Assembly: GCA_027625915.1 (NCBI GenBank)
Contig: JANTQA010000032.1
Span: forward strand, 7,254,001 to 7,318,000
Reading direction: 5' to 3'
DNA length: 64,000 bases
From: Anaeramoeba flamelloides
Taxonomy: Eukaryota; Metamonada; Anaeramoebidae
Under the pieces are notes generated by a model. It ran no database searches and was not told the DNA's origin. It saw nothing but the letters and a program-made list of their open reading frames with translations. Shown piece by piece: positions 1-11,304 of this stretch (its first letter is position 1; every line of letters starts with the position of its first letter). Both the position numbers and the translations under genes were made by a program.

Positions 1-1751
1 AAACAAAGAATTGTTATTTATATTTACTTTTTTAGGAGGCTCATTGTATTAATCTATATATTTGCAAGATATCAAAAATTAGTCAAAATAATCTCTTTCC
101 GGAAAGAGATTATTTTTTCAAAAAAAATTAATTATTGAGATTGATATCCATTTCATCAAATATATCTAAAAGATTTTGAAACTTTGAAGTCAGAAGATTT
201 TTTAATCTTTAAATTAGTCTTGAAATGGAGATTTTATTCTGAAAATGTAGAGTTTTTTACTAATACAAGTTTAATTTTTAATTGGCTAGATCGGCATTTA
301 TTACTATTTTACGTTTCAAATTTTTTAGAGACATTTAAACCATGTATTCCAAATGTTTTTATGCCCAATAACAACAGACTTTAATCTTAGTTTTCTCCTT
401 GATGAACACTAGTCCCTTAAACATTTACTCTTTCAGCCTTAAGCACTTTCTCAAAAATTAAAAAATCATTTTTATAAATTTTCCCACACAATTTTTTTTT
501 ATTATCAAAAAACATGTTTAACAACCAAGGTGAACAAGAAAAAACAAGCCGAAAAAAAATTAACATGAAAGAACTCAAAACTTTGGCAAAAACCGTTGGT
601 ATGTTTGTTGGATCGATCATAATTATTAATAAGTTCGAAGACAAATTTAAGCTTTAAACTGACCAAACCTTTTATCTTGATGTTTTGGCTTACTTTTTTT
701 TTAAACATTTTTTTTATCTTTGGGATTAGGTAATTAAAACTCTCATTGTTTTTGAATTAAAAACTTTTACACGAGTTAGCAATAAAAAAAAAAAAAAAAA
801 ATCATTTGAAACACGGGGTTTCTAATTTTTACTTTATTTTTATTTTTTTCTTTTTATTTTTGTTTTTCTTTTTTTATTAAACCAATTGAACCCAAAAATT
901 GCAAACAATTAAAAAAACATGAAAGTGTTTTGAAATTTGATCAAAGCTGCTGTTCTCATTTGTCAATTTAAAAACTCTTTTGTAATCTTCCGAAAATTAA
1001 GAAGAAAAGACATAAAATTAAATGAAAACAGTTTTTAATTATAACCCAAGACCACCTCCACAAAGCTTAAACCAAAAATTTTAATAATATAGCTCAATCT
1101 TTTCTCAACAAATTGCTCAAAACTCTATGCAAAACTTTTAATTAAAAAAATTAAAAATGAACTTGCATTTGTCAATTGTGAAAAAAAATTGTGTGGAAGC
1201 GATGTAATAAAAAGAGGTTGTAATTTTTTATTTAAGGACTACGTTCCCTCCTTGAGGGGGTTGAGTAATTGTGTTTTTTCACTTTCACTTCTCAAAAAGA
1301 ATTTTTGGGATGAAGAAATTGGACAAAAAAAAAAAACATTTTTTGTCATCTTTACCTTTTCACGGAGACTATTTTTCTTTCTTTTTCAATGGAAAGGAAA
1401 ATTGTAAATAACAAAAAAAATAATTGTAAAAAATGGATTTTGGAGACTTTCAAGGACATTTCAAATTGAGAACATTTCAAACTTCGGAAAGTAGTTGTAA
1501 AAAATATATAGACCAGCCCAAGAAAATAGTTAGAGTTCAGAAAGTTGAAATGGAAATTCTAAAATATTAAAATAAAAATTTTGCATGATCTAACAAGGCA
1601 AAAATTGTGAAAATTGTTGAAATTGACTGAAAATTTCACATTTTTTCTAAAAGAAATTCTACTTGGACAAATATTACTTGGATTACATAACTCTTTCAAG
1701 GGCGATTTTATACATTATTTCACTGTTTTCACCTAAAAAAGTAGTACTTAA
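1..1751. other. Gene-poor AT-rich spacer
   Basis: No convincing gene is visible. Short open frames lack domain signatures and look like chance frames in AT-rich DNA. A 19-codon frame near 1022-1081 has a Pro-rich, protein-like stretch (NPRPPPQSL) but is too short to call. The stretch ends at the TTAA (1748-1751) that borders a repeat element. Confidence 0.5.
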
Positions 1752-2900
1752 GCAAGTAAGTACATTTTACAGATTTTGAGTACGACCATTTCTAGGAAAC
1801 TGAATTATTTAAATCATTTCTTTAACCAAATACATTGATATTTTAAAAAAAAATGCAATAGCGGAATATATCCTTGTATAATATTTTTACATTCTAATTA
1901 AAAAAATTGACATCAAAATACTTAAAAAAATTCACCAATAAGAAAAAAAATCAATATCATTTATTTATTGATCTTATCTGTAACCTTGGGAAAATCGCTT
2001 CTTCTTTACTTGGTTTTATTGTTAATTTTGATATGGGAAAAAATTTTTTGTAAAATTTTGATTAACAAATTATAGTAGGGAAAAAAATACCGGACATGAA
2101 AAAAATCCCGGACAAGATTTTTAATTGTGAGTATTAGTAAAAGTTTTGTATAATTTCAATGAAATCCTTATTATAAATAACCAATTTTTTTATGAGATTA
2201 GTAATAAACCTACCTAAAGTTCATCAAAGTAAGGTGTCTCTAGAATACTCGAGTAATTGTTTGATAGCCTAATGATGATCAACTTTTTTTGAAAAAAAAT
2301 TGAGTTTTATAGAGGTTTACTAGAGTTTGGAAAATGATCATTTTTCTTCTTGTTTTTTGATTGATTGAATGGTGTTTTGAACAAGTGTGATTTCATTAAT
2401 CTTATTCTAATAAGTGGGGGGGTTATAATTGAAAAAGTTTGATTCATAAAAAAAGGAATTTGATTGTAAATAAATGAAATTACACAATAATTTTACTAAT
2501 ATTCACAATTAATAATCTTGTCCGGGATTTTTTTCATGTCCGTTATTTTTTTCACTGCTCTACTTCCTATTTCGAAAGAATTTCCAAAAATAAAATTTCA
2601 TTCCTATTTTTATTTAATTCATCTAATTTTAGATTTGTTTAAGAAAATACTATATTTTTTAAATACCTCTTCTTGAGAAATAAAGATTTATTATCTCAAT
2701 TTATTTCTTTTAAAATTTTTTTATTTTCGATTAATTTGTAAAAACCAAAATAAAATACTGAAAATTGCAAACATAAAAATATATTGCGTTTGATAATAAA
2801 CAGATTGGAGTAAAAATCCCCTAAAAATTAATTCTAATTTTTTAAATACAATGAAATAATTTCGTTTTAAGATCTTTCAATTTTTTTTTTTGGATTACAG
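1752..2900 (+). mobile_element. Repeat family R1, copy 1 (TTAA-flanked, about 1.2 kb class), interrupted
   Basis: The left end begins after TTAA and carries the family terminal motif AAGTAAGTACATTTTAC. Interior sequence can be followed alongside the copies at 23167-24376, 35734-36934 and 57605-58572. It is interrupted by a 488-bp TA-flanked element (2073-2560). The right end has decayed and is placed only roughly. No transposase is visible, so this is a non-autonomous element. A TTAA target suggests a piggyBac-type transposase, which is inference. Confidence 0.6.
2073..2560. mobile_element. TA-flanked MITE, family M1 copy 1 (Tc1/mariner-like)
   Basis: The terminal inverted repeats are about 70 bp and nearly identical, with core AAAAAAATACCGGACATG at the left and its complement at the right. 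TA dinucleotides lie at 2071-2072 and 2561-2562. The host repeat copy at about 36.05 kb has the same flanks without the insert, which confirms the insertion and a 2-bp TA duplication. There is no open frame inside. TA target use and end structure fit Tc1/mariner non-autonomous elements. Other copies lie at 15643, 30281 and 50939. Confidence 0.88.
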
Positions 2901-3716
2901 AATATGATTATGTGTTTTGTAAACTTTTTTTCATTATAAAATGGCATAGAAATTTTTGAGAATTATTCATAATTGAACAAGATTAATTGTAGGATCATTC
3001 TAAATTATAAGAATCCCTTTAAAATCTCAAAAAACTTTTCAACCGAATATTTAAAACCCATTAAACCAAAATAATAAAACTTGTAATTCAATATTTTAAC
3101 AATTGAAGTGCCCTTTTTACTGATAGATTGAAATTTATACTTGGAATTTTTTACTTGATTTTCCTTTTTGAATTTTTTATACTCAACTTTAAATAAAGCA
3201 TTTTATGAAGTAAACTGTTAAGAAACTCTGTAAAATTAGTTGTTCTTCAAAACGTATTCTTTGTACTGGACTGTTTGATATAAAAAAAGTAGGAAGATTT
3301 ATAAAAATGGAAATTGAACTAAAATTTTTTTTGAAATTTATTTGAATTTATCTGTATTTGAAATAATATTATTTGTTTGGTTAGTGATTTTATATTTTCT
3401 TTGTAGTGGTATTTTTGGTGTACCAAGAATAAAATTAAAACTCAGATTGTCAGAATTCATTGAAAAAAAAAACAAAAGATAATCAACTTAAATTTTTTCC
3501 CTTTAAAATTTCAAATATTAATAATACGTGGAATTCAAATTTTTTCTTAAAAATTCACTTGTGTTCCAATCTATGGTTACTGTCAAGTTGTTCTATTTTC
3601 AAAAAGTGAAATTGGTTTGGATTCAAATCAATTTCAAAATCATTTTTTGTTGTTTTGCAGTTTTACTGTTTTATTTTTAATTTCACAGCAAAGTTTATTA
3701 TTTAGTATCTTTATAA
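2900..3716. other. Spacer upstream of Rab11-like gene
   Basis: AT-rich DNA with no recognisable gene. The last part is probably the promoter and 5' leader of the GTPase gene. A run ending TTTCACAG at 3681-3688, 28 bases before the start codon, could be a 3' splice site of a leader intron, but this cannot be decided from sequence alone. Confidence 0.4.
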
Positions 3717-5058
3717 ATGATTTCCGATAGTAGTGAAGAAGACGATTATGATTTTCTTTTTAAAATTGTTTTAGTTGGTGATTCAGGTGTTGGTAAATCC
3801 AATTTATTATCTCGATTTTGTCGGTAAGTATTTCTTTCTTTGTGCTTGGTTCTCAAAAATATAATTTCTCTTCTTAATTATTGTTGTTGTGCCTTGGAGA
3901 ATAAATTATCAAAATAAACGATCACTTTTTTTTATTATTATTCTTCTTTTTACCAACTTTATATGTATATGGAATAAACCTTTTTAAATCTTTTTTTTTT
4001 TTTTTTCCTACAAACAATTTCCAAACCAAAAAAATAAAAAAAACCAAAACAAAATTGAATAGTAACGAATTTGACTTAGAAAGTAGAAGTACAATTGGTG
4101 TTGAATTTGCAACAAAAACAATTACGATTGATAAAAAAATTATAAAAGCTCAAATATGGGTATTTATTTAACAAACCAGAACACAAAAACTAATTCTTTT
4201 CACCAATTTTATAGATCTCAAATTTAAAGAATTTTTTCCTTATTTCTCTTCTTTTTTGTTTTTCCTTGTTCTATTTATCAAAAAAAAAAATCATTTAGGA
4301 TACCGCTGGTCAAGAAAGATATCGTGCAATAACATCAGCGTTTGTTTTTTTTTTTTTTTTTTCTCCGACTTTTTCCTACAAATTCGAAAAACTCTTTTTT
4401 GTCCTTGACAAAACTGTCTTTTGAAAACAAAGTTTGATTATTTAATTGTTTTTTACAGAAAAACAACAACAAAAAGACAAATAAATCAAAAAATAAAAAA
4501 AGAAAAACACAACCAAAATAAAAAGAAAAAGAAAAAGAAAAATATCCTTTTTGAATTAACTCATTCCCAAATTTTTATAATTCTCCTCTTTTACAATCCA
4601 AAACATGGAAAAATGGCAACTTTTCTTCCAAAATCAAACACTGTAGTTATTACCGAGGAGCTGTAGGAGCACTTTTAGTTTATGACATCACAAAATACTT
4701 ATCATTTGAAAATTGCCAAACATGGCTTGACGAATTAAAGGAAAACTCGTCTCAGGATATCAAAATTATGTCAATTGGAAACAAATTAGATTTGAAACAC
4801 CTCCGAGCTGTCCCCATTGAGAAATCAAAAACCTTTTCAGAAGAAAATTCCATTTCCTTTATCGAAACATCTGCTCTTGACTCAACGAATGTTGACGAAG
4901 CCTTTAAACAAGTTCTGAACGAAATCTATATGAGCACCGTTTCAAACGAAGATCAAGTGAAAACAGAAAAAGTTAAAGGAAGCACAACCGTTGTTGTTGA
5001 AAATACTGATAATAAAAAAGACAATAAGTCACGTGGCAAATTTGCAAAATGGTGTTAA
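3717..5058 (+). CDS. Rab11-like small GTPase, 4 exons
   Basis: A small GTPase of the Rab family, closest by eye to Rab11, which works in recycling-endosome and trans-Golgi traffic. Exons are 3717-3823, 4063-4159, 4299-4339 and 4647-5058. They join in phase into 218 residues, the usual Rab length. The N-terminus [20 protein letters not shown] leads into the P-loop GDSGVGKS (residues 21-28). Then follow switch I with TIGVEF, the [20 protein letters not shown] switch II that is characteristic of Rab11, GNKLDL for guanine recognition, and ETSAL. Introns are 239, 139 and 307 nt with GT-AG ends. The tail ends KFAKWC: one terminal cysteine instead of the common CC or CXC pair, so mono-geranylgeranylation is likely (inference). 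The exon joins were chosen because they restore the unbroken family motif across each junction. Confidence 0.95.
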
Positions 5059-5876
5059 GTTTGGGTTTCAGATCCAATTTTTTCATAAAAAATTAATTAA
5101 TGACTCCTAAATAATAAAAAAAATTTATTTAAAATAACAATTCCTAAAAAAAGAAGAAGATAGAAGACATGAAAGATTAAAAAAACCAGATATTGGTTTA
5201 GCAAATGACTTGCTTTTCTTTCTTTCTTTTTTTTTTTTTATATTATCATTTACTCATTTACTTTTATCTAAATTCAGATTTATTATTATTATTTTGAGTA
5301 TTATTATTTTAATAATTAAAATTATTATTTTTTTAATTTTTTTTTTGTTTTCATTTTTTATGCTTATAATGTCGTATTTAATGTTTACGAGACTTGAATT
5401 AGAAAAAAAAAGATAACCTAATCTTGTGTATTTTCCAAAGCTTTGTTTTTCTAGTTCTGATCTGATCAATCTTGGAATCAGTATGAAAATTAATAGTGAT
5501 TCAAAAATGCAATTTATTGTTTTTTTTTTTCCAAAATCCAAATTTATGAGTGTAAAATTAATAGGTTGGAAGATAAGCCAATAAAAAAATGTAATTTGTT
5601 GATTGTTAATTGAAATTTTTGTTTAGGTTTGGTATTATAACTCTTTTTTCAAATATTTTCACAATTTAATTTCGTAAAATTGAATAATTGGTGATAAAAT
5701 CATTAGAATCATCTTCTTATAAACTAAATTTCATAATAAATAGCCCATCTTACATTTGAATTTTGAATTGCTATTTGTATTATTTTGAAGTTTTTCCCCT
5801 CACAATGAAAAGTTTGAAAATAAATCATTTTTTCTCTTTTTTTATTTTTTTCCACAGTGTTTTGTAAAAATGGAAA
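5059..5876. other. Spacer after Rab11-like gene, with a possible solo foldback arm
   Basis: No gene is seen. The segment about 5405-5580 resembles one arm of the foldback family described at 9131-10292 and 45489-46056: it has a CCAAAGCT... motif, a GATCAATCTTGG motif, then GAGTGTAA and AATAGGTTGGAAGATAAG. No matching second arm is evident nearby, so it would be a solo or truncated arm. The likeness is weak to moderate. Confidence 0.35.
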
Positions 5877-6008
5877 ATGAAAATGAAAAATTGGAAAGAA
5901 GTAACAGATGAATTAATGAAAAAATTGGTTTCAAATATGAAAAAGAGATTACATTTAGTTATTCAAAATGAAGGAAGAATCGATAAATCGGATTTACTAC
6001 TTTTTTAA
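5877..6008 (+). other. Possible small ORF or orphan exon, 43 codons
   Basis: An open frame reads MKMKNWKEVTDELMKKLVS... and ends ...KSDLLLF before TAA. Composition is protein-like (mixed charged and hydrophobic residues, plausibly amphipathic helix). A good 3' splice-like tract ending CCACAG lies just upstream at about 5858. It could be the last exon of a decayed or unrecognised gene. I do not recognise a family, and it may be chance. Confidence 0.25.
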
Positions 6009-6743
6009 ATTTTCTATTTTTTATGTAATGCTTCTTTCAAAATAAATGACCCAATTTTTTTTAACTGTTTTTTATTTTTTTTTTCTTTTATTTTTAGACA
6101 CAAAATAAATATCTGTTGAGATTAGAACTGAATATTAAAATCGAAATTTTTATATTATTATAGATAAATTCAATTATTAAAAATATTTTTCTAAAAAATT
6201 TGATTTATAATGGGCCAATGATTTTGAAATGGAGTTTACTTTGTGGTAATTGTGGTAGTTCCAATTTAACAAAAAAGAAAAAACCAAAAAAACTCCTTTT
6301 TTCGAAAAAAAATATTTTATTTTAATCAATAGATAAAAGATTTTAAACACCTAAACCAGAAAAAAAATGAAAAGCAAGTATTTGTAATGTGTCTTAAGAA
6401 TTCATTTTGGAACGCCCTCCGTTAAGTTAATCATATTCTAAAATTTTTTAAAATTATTTTTAAACCCGTAGACAAACCACAACGGGCATATTTTTCGACC
6501 TTCTATTACAAACTTCTTTTGGTCACACTTTTTTACAATGACTTTATTCTTTCTTAAGGATTCTTTTTTGATTTCTGGTGAAGGATGGTTCTATAACTAT
6601 TTTCTTCGATATTTATTCTATCTATATTTGGTTTGCCACAAAGATAGTAAAGAAAATTCAAAAAAAGAAAAAAATAAATTTTGAAAGAAGAAAATCAATT
6701 TTTTAAATTTGTTTTGTTATTAAACGATTTATTCAAAAATTCT
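6009..6743. other. Spacer between Rab11-like and cyclin L genes
   Basis: No gene, RNA or recognised repeat is visible. This segment should contain the 3' end of the cyclin L transcript. Confidence 0.5.
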
Positions 6744-7719
6744 TTAATTCTCTTCGGAAAGATCGACGTATTGTGGTTTAGGATCTTTGTAAAGAGATAG
6801 TATTTCTTGTGAAACTTTAGTAATGTCTTCAATGGTGGTGTTAAATAATTTCCAATTTGAAAGGTTTTGCTTTTCGAAAATGGTTTCACCAAGAATTTCT
6901 GAAGAAATGAACAAACAGGAAACAGCTAATAATGGTGAGGGGTATTTAATACAAACATCAATCATAAAGCAATCATTTAAAAAGTTCCACGCCTTTTGGA
7001 TCAATTTTGGTGAGCACTTCAGGGTGTTTGAATAATTTAACAAAAATTTAAAGGGGTGCTCGATTTGTAAATCAAAGCCGATTTGGTTTAAAATATACGA
7101 TTCTCCCTGAATGATCTCATTTTTGATTTCCCAATATTCTTGGTTTAAAGGGTTAATTGGGACTTGCTTTTGCTTTTGTTCTATTTGATCGATCGAAACA
7201 AAGGTGTTAATTATATGGCGTACCCTTCGTGGTGTTTCTTCGAGTTTGCACGATAAAAAAACACTTGACAATGCAATGATTTTTACCTCGATTTGTTTGA
7301 GCGATTTCATTTGATAAAATTTATGGAAAATTACTTGCGCAGTTGCTGGCGTTCGGTGTGGCCTTTTTGAGTTGAATTAAGTGCAAATATTTTTTATGCC
7401 AAGAATAAGATGAAGAAAAAAAAAGAAGATTGAATATTATGGTGATTAAAAAAGAAAGAAAAAGACAAAAAAAAAAAGATTGGACAAAAATAAAAGGAAT
7501 CCGTTTGAAATGGGGAAAAGTAAAAAGAGTCTGCTGAAGTGGTAAAGCAGAAAGAAAGACTTTAAACTAAAAAAAAATTATTTACAATTCCAAAATCAAG
7601 CAAACTTTTTTAATTAACAAACAACCAAAAGCACGAAGCTGCCTTTCTAATTTTTCAGAAATTTGATCCTTCCGAGACGGAGTGATATTGTTTGTTTCTA
7701 TTGAAAGTTTATTAGTCAT
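6744..7719 (-). CDS. Cyclin L-like protein, 2 exons
   Basis: A cyclin of the transcription/splicing class, closest to cyclin L, the partner of CDK10/CDK11-type kinases in RNA processing. Exon 1 is 7719-7586 and exon 2 is 7362-6744. The 223-nt GT-AG intron joins in phase to give 250 residues. Exon 1 encodes TPSRKDQISEKLERQLRAFG, the conserved start of cyclin L. The junction reads ILELPHRTPATAQVIFHKFY, matching the family's LLKLPQ...ATAQVLFQRF helix. Exon 2 then gives LSCKLEETPRRVRHIINTF of the first cyclin box, and a second box with IGFDLQIEHPFKFLL and AWNFLNDCF. The start at 7719 is the only one that supplies the missing first helix. The protein ends shortly after the second box (YVDLSEEN) and lacks the Arg/Ser tail found in animal cyclin L. 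Confidence 0.92.
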
Positions 7720-7807
7720 CGTTTTAACAATGAATAAAATAAGAAATAAATGCTGAAAAAAATCAAAAATTGAAAAAATGAAATCTCATTATTTTGGTTT
7801 ACATTAA
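7720..7807. promoter_or_regulatory. Putative promoter region of the cyclin L gene
   Basis: A short AT-rich gap between the cyclin start codon and the TTAA border of the next transposable element (7804-7807). No specific motif can be assigned. The element's insertion about 90 bp upstream of the start codon limits how large the native promoter can be. Confidence 0.3.
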
Positions 7808-9019
7808 TGTAATAGCATTGACCAAGGAGAAGTCTAAGATACAAGTATGTTGTTGTTTGACCTAACCTATATCTGTGAACCTTTGTTCAAATTACTCTAA
7901 AAATTAGATTTCTAAAGTAGTACTATTTGTAGATCAAATCACTGTTGAGAGAAAAATGTTGGACAGAGAAAAATGGTTGGACAGCAATTTTAATTGGGAA
8001 CATTACTGAAAATGCTTTTTAATTTCAATCGTTTGTGAAATAACTAATGAAAATAACAATAATCTACTTATTAGAATAACGACTAATGTAATTCTACTTT
8101 TTCAAAAGCTTATCTCTTATAATCTAAAGCAAGTTTAAAAATTACCATTTTCAGAATTAATAGTAAACTTTACTAAAACTAGGATTTTTGTTCAAATAGC
8201 ATGATCTACTTTGGTTATCAACCATACAAATGAGTATTCTACACACACCACAGATTAATGAACTTGGAACACCTTTAAACCTGGATTTATATAAAAGTCA
8301 CCAAGTTATCAATAGGATTTGATTTTCAATTGTACTAATGTCCCCAATTAAAAATGGTGTCCAACCATTTTTCTGTGTCCAACATTTTTCTCTCAACAGT
8401 CAATTAAAAATGAACCTTTTATTGGTAAAAAAAATATAATAATTTTCAGAAAAAAATCTAATTTTTTATAAAAGTTTTAAGGTTGAATTATAAAATAAAA
8501 GACTTCAAAACTGGAAAATTATCTTTCTTAAACATTGATCTCTGAAGTTTGATTGTGAGAAAATTCAAATTTTTTTTAACAATTTAAAGATTAACTGTAT
8601 AATTCTTTTGAGCAATTCTTTTCCGAGATACTGGAAATATATTGATGTTAAAATTACCTTTATAAAAAACTTAAAAACTAATCAGTCTAAGGGTTTTTAT
8701 AAAAGGAGGATTATTGATTTAATCTTTGAAATTAAAAAAATTAAAAAAATAGTTACTTTTGGAAGTCCTAACGAAGAATTATTAAATCCTGATTTACTAT
8801 TTCGAGTTTCTTTGTTTAGATTTGGAAAAGGAAGTAAAAAAAAATTTCCAAAATGAAAATTTTTTAATTGTGATCATTAGTAAAAAATATAAGAATTTAT
8901 TGTTCAATAATATTTAGAATAGATTTTTTAGAGCTATTCGAGCCAGGGTGCACTAATATCATTTACACCCAATTACAACATACTTTGATTATAGAGAAAT
9001 CTATGATGACACTAAACCT
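7808..9019. mobile_element. Repeat family R4, copy A (TTAA-flanked), carrying a nested insert
   Basis: It matches the copy at 31949-32695 end to end once the 458-bp insert at 7942-8399 is removed (751 versus 747 bp). TTAA borders both ends (7804-7807 and 9020-9023). Inverted ends include AAGTATGTTGTTRTT on the left and AACATACTTTGATTATAG on the right. An 82-codon open frame at 8608-8856 lies inside, but the other copy is closed there, so it is probably not a gene. A TTAA target suggests piggyBac-type mobilisation (inference). Confidence 0.75.
7942..8399. mobile_element. MITE family M2 with 3-bp TCA target duplication
   Basis: A 458-bp element with about 60-bp terminal inverted repeats starting CTGTTGAGAGAAAAATGTTG and ending with the complement. 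Arms share GGTTGGACA and AATTGGGRACATTA. TCA lies on both sides (7939-7941 and 8400-8402). The paralogous repeat at about 32.08 kb reads straight through this site with a single TCA, so the boundaries and the duplication are well supported. No coding capacity. A 3-bp duplication fits PIF/Harbinger-like mobilisation, though the sequence itself does not identify the enzyme. Confidence 0.87.
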
Positions 9020-9130
9020 TTAAGTTAATTTTTTTTTAGATATTCTCAAAAATTTTCTGACAATCTTAATCTGAATAAATTGATTGAATTGTTAATTTAG
9101 ATTATTATTATAATTCAATTTTGGTTTCAA

Positions 9131-10292
9131 TTAAGGTTTAGAATGCCTGAAATTGGAAAAAAAGATGATCTTATATTAGGTGTGTTGTCATGTTATTTTT
9201 TTCCAAAGCTGATTGATCTTTAACTTGGTATGAATTTTAATTGTGGTCTAATAGTGATTAAAACAAAGAATTTTTTTTTTTTTTTCAGAAATTAAATTCT
9301 AGAGTGTAAGGCAAATTTGTTGGAAGATAAGTTATAAAAAATTGTCGACGTATGTTATGTTCTTTTGAAATTTTTAGTTAACTTTGGTTTTATTAGGATC
9401 TTTTTAAAACAACAAGAAATTTTTTTGAGTTAATTGAGAGTAAAAGTGAATTGAATATTTCAATTCAAAACCAAATAATCAAATTGTATTATTAAATGCA
9501 CAACTATAATAAAACATGAATCTATCAAAGGTACCCAACATTTTTTTCAAATATCAATAATAATTTTTTTATAATTAACCTAAAATAACAGATAAGAAAT
9601 AAGTAAATAATACTAATCAGTGAATATTTGATATTCTGTATGAAGTAAAATAAATAAATAAACATATTTTCTTCAAAATAGAAAAACTCAAATTCTTCCT
9701 TTATTTATATTGAGAAAAAAAACAATATTCATTTTGATCTCTCATTGTGAAGATCAAATAAAATTCAAATAAAAATAAATATCATTCTCTACAATCATTT
9801 TTATTAGTTTAAGTAACATTAGAATAACAATTTTTTACCAAGTAACTATAGATCTTTAATAAAAAAAAAAATTGTAACACAATTGGGTATCAATAAATAA
9901 TCGAATAACAAAAATAAGCAAAAATGCAAAAAATGTGATTTCAATTTTGAAATTTACAAAATAAATGATTTTTCTTCTAATATCAATTCAAACCTCTTTA
10001 AACATATGTAATTCACACATTACAACTTGGCTGCTTTGACTAGAAAATAATATATATTTAAATTGACTGTCAACATCAAAATATATTATTATATATTTTC
10101 CCTCCTATTTGACTGATACTCTTAAATTCAAATTTCTGAAAAAAAAAAAAAATTATTTGTTTTAATGGCTATTAGACCACAATTAAAATACATACCAAGG
10201 TAAAGATCAATCGGGTAATAACCAAATATAAATGATGTGGTACATAATGTAAGATAATTTTTTAAAAAGTTTCAGCCATTTTTAACCTTAGT
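9131..10292. mobile_element. Foldback element F, copy 1 (long inverted arms)
   Basis: The left arm (about 9131-9330) and right arm (about 10105-10292) are inverted copies. They share TTGATCTTTAMCTTGGTATG, TTTTAATTGTGGTCTAATAG and a poly-T stretch followed by CAGAAAT, and both outer borders resemble AAGGTTTAGAATGCCTGAAA. The roughly 770-bp middle is AT-rich with no gene. A compact relative lies at 45489-46056 and a solo arm at about 26395-26566. Confidence 0.75.
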
Positions 10293-11304
10293 GTATTTGT
10301 AAATTGGTTTCCAATTTTTCGAGCTATTATCAAAATTAAAAATTTATTTTTATGTTTTGCTGAAAAATTTGTATAATGGCTCATTAATTTTTTTTTTTCA
10401 TATCATCTAACTTGTTCTTATTGAAAAAAATGAATTCAAATATGAAACTTGATTGAAAAAATTTTCTTTCTTGACTTGAAAAAGTTGTATATAACAATTT
10501 ATAGAGTAAATTTTCAATGATTTTTTGATTTGATTTTGAACTTAATATTAAAAATCATTTTGGAAATAACCAAAATAGTAAAAAAATTTCCAATCAATTT
10601 TATTTGTAAAAAAGTGAATTAGAAAATTTTACAATTATTTTTTTTTTACTTATTATTCATCGATCAATTCAAAGATTTCTAAAACCGGAATTTCTTTAAA
10701 CTTGATTAATACAAATTATTAAAATTTTAAATCCAATTTCACCTGAAGAATAAAAGTATGGCATCAAACAATCTAAAAAATTAACTTTTGGTAATGGTTT
10801 ACAATTAAATCCCAAATAGTGAAAAATTGAATGGGTTTAAATGTAGATTCAATGAGATAATTTGAATTCTATTTTAATTTAAATAATCCGTCTAATTTTT
10901 GGACTTTAGTTTTGTTTTAAAATGAACAAACAACTGGTTTTAAAACTATTTTAAAAGGAGATATTGTACTACTATTTTACAAGAAAAACCAGATTTATCC
11001 ATTTTTTTCTTTTTGAAAAATTTTTTTCAGGTAATGTTAAAATAATATTTCTAGTATTTATTTTAAAAATAGAACACTTTTAAAAAAATAAATGCGTTAC
11101 TTTTTTTATTTTAAAATTCAAAATATGAAGAAATATTTTATTTTACAAATATATAATATATTTATAAAAGTATGAATGGCAAAAATTGACTTCATTTGGT
11201 GGTTATTTTGAGTCAAAAATATATATAAAAAAAATGTGAATTATAATTTTAAAATTATAATAAACGTGCTTTTCATTTCAATTCAATTAGGCATGATAAA
11301 AGCT
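10293..11304. other. Spacer downstream of the p24 gene
   Basis: No gene or recognised repeat. Very AT-rich. It should contain the 3' end of the p24-family transcript near 11.2-11.3 kb. Confidence 0.45.

Noticed and set aside
4421-4666. An 81-codon frame in the Rab11-like gene
   Set aside because: Mostly Lys-rich intron 3 sequence running into exon 4 out of frame. The spliced GTPase frame is continuous and motif-complete.
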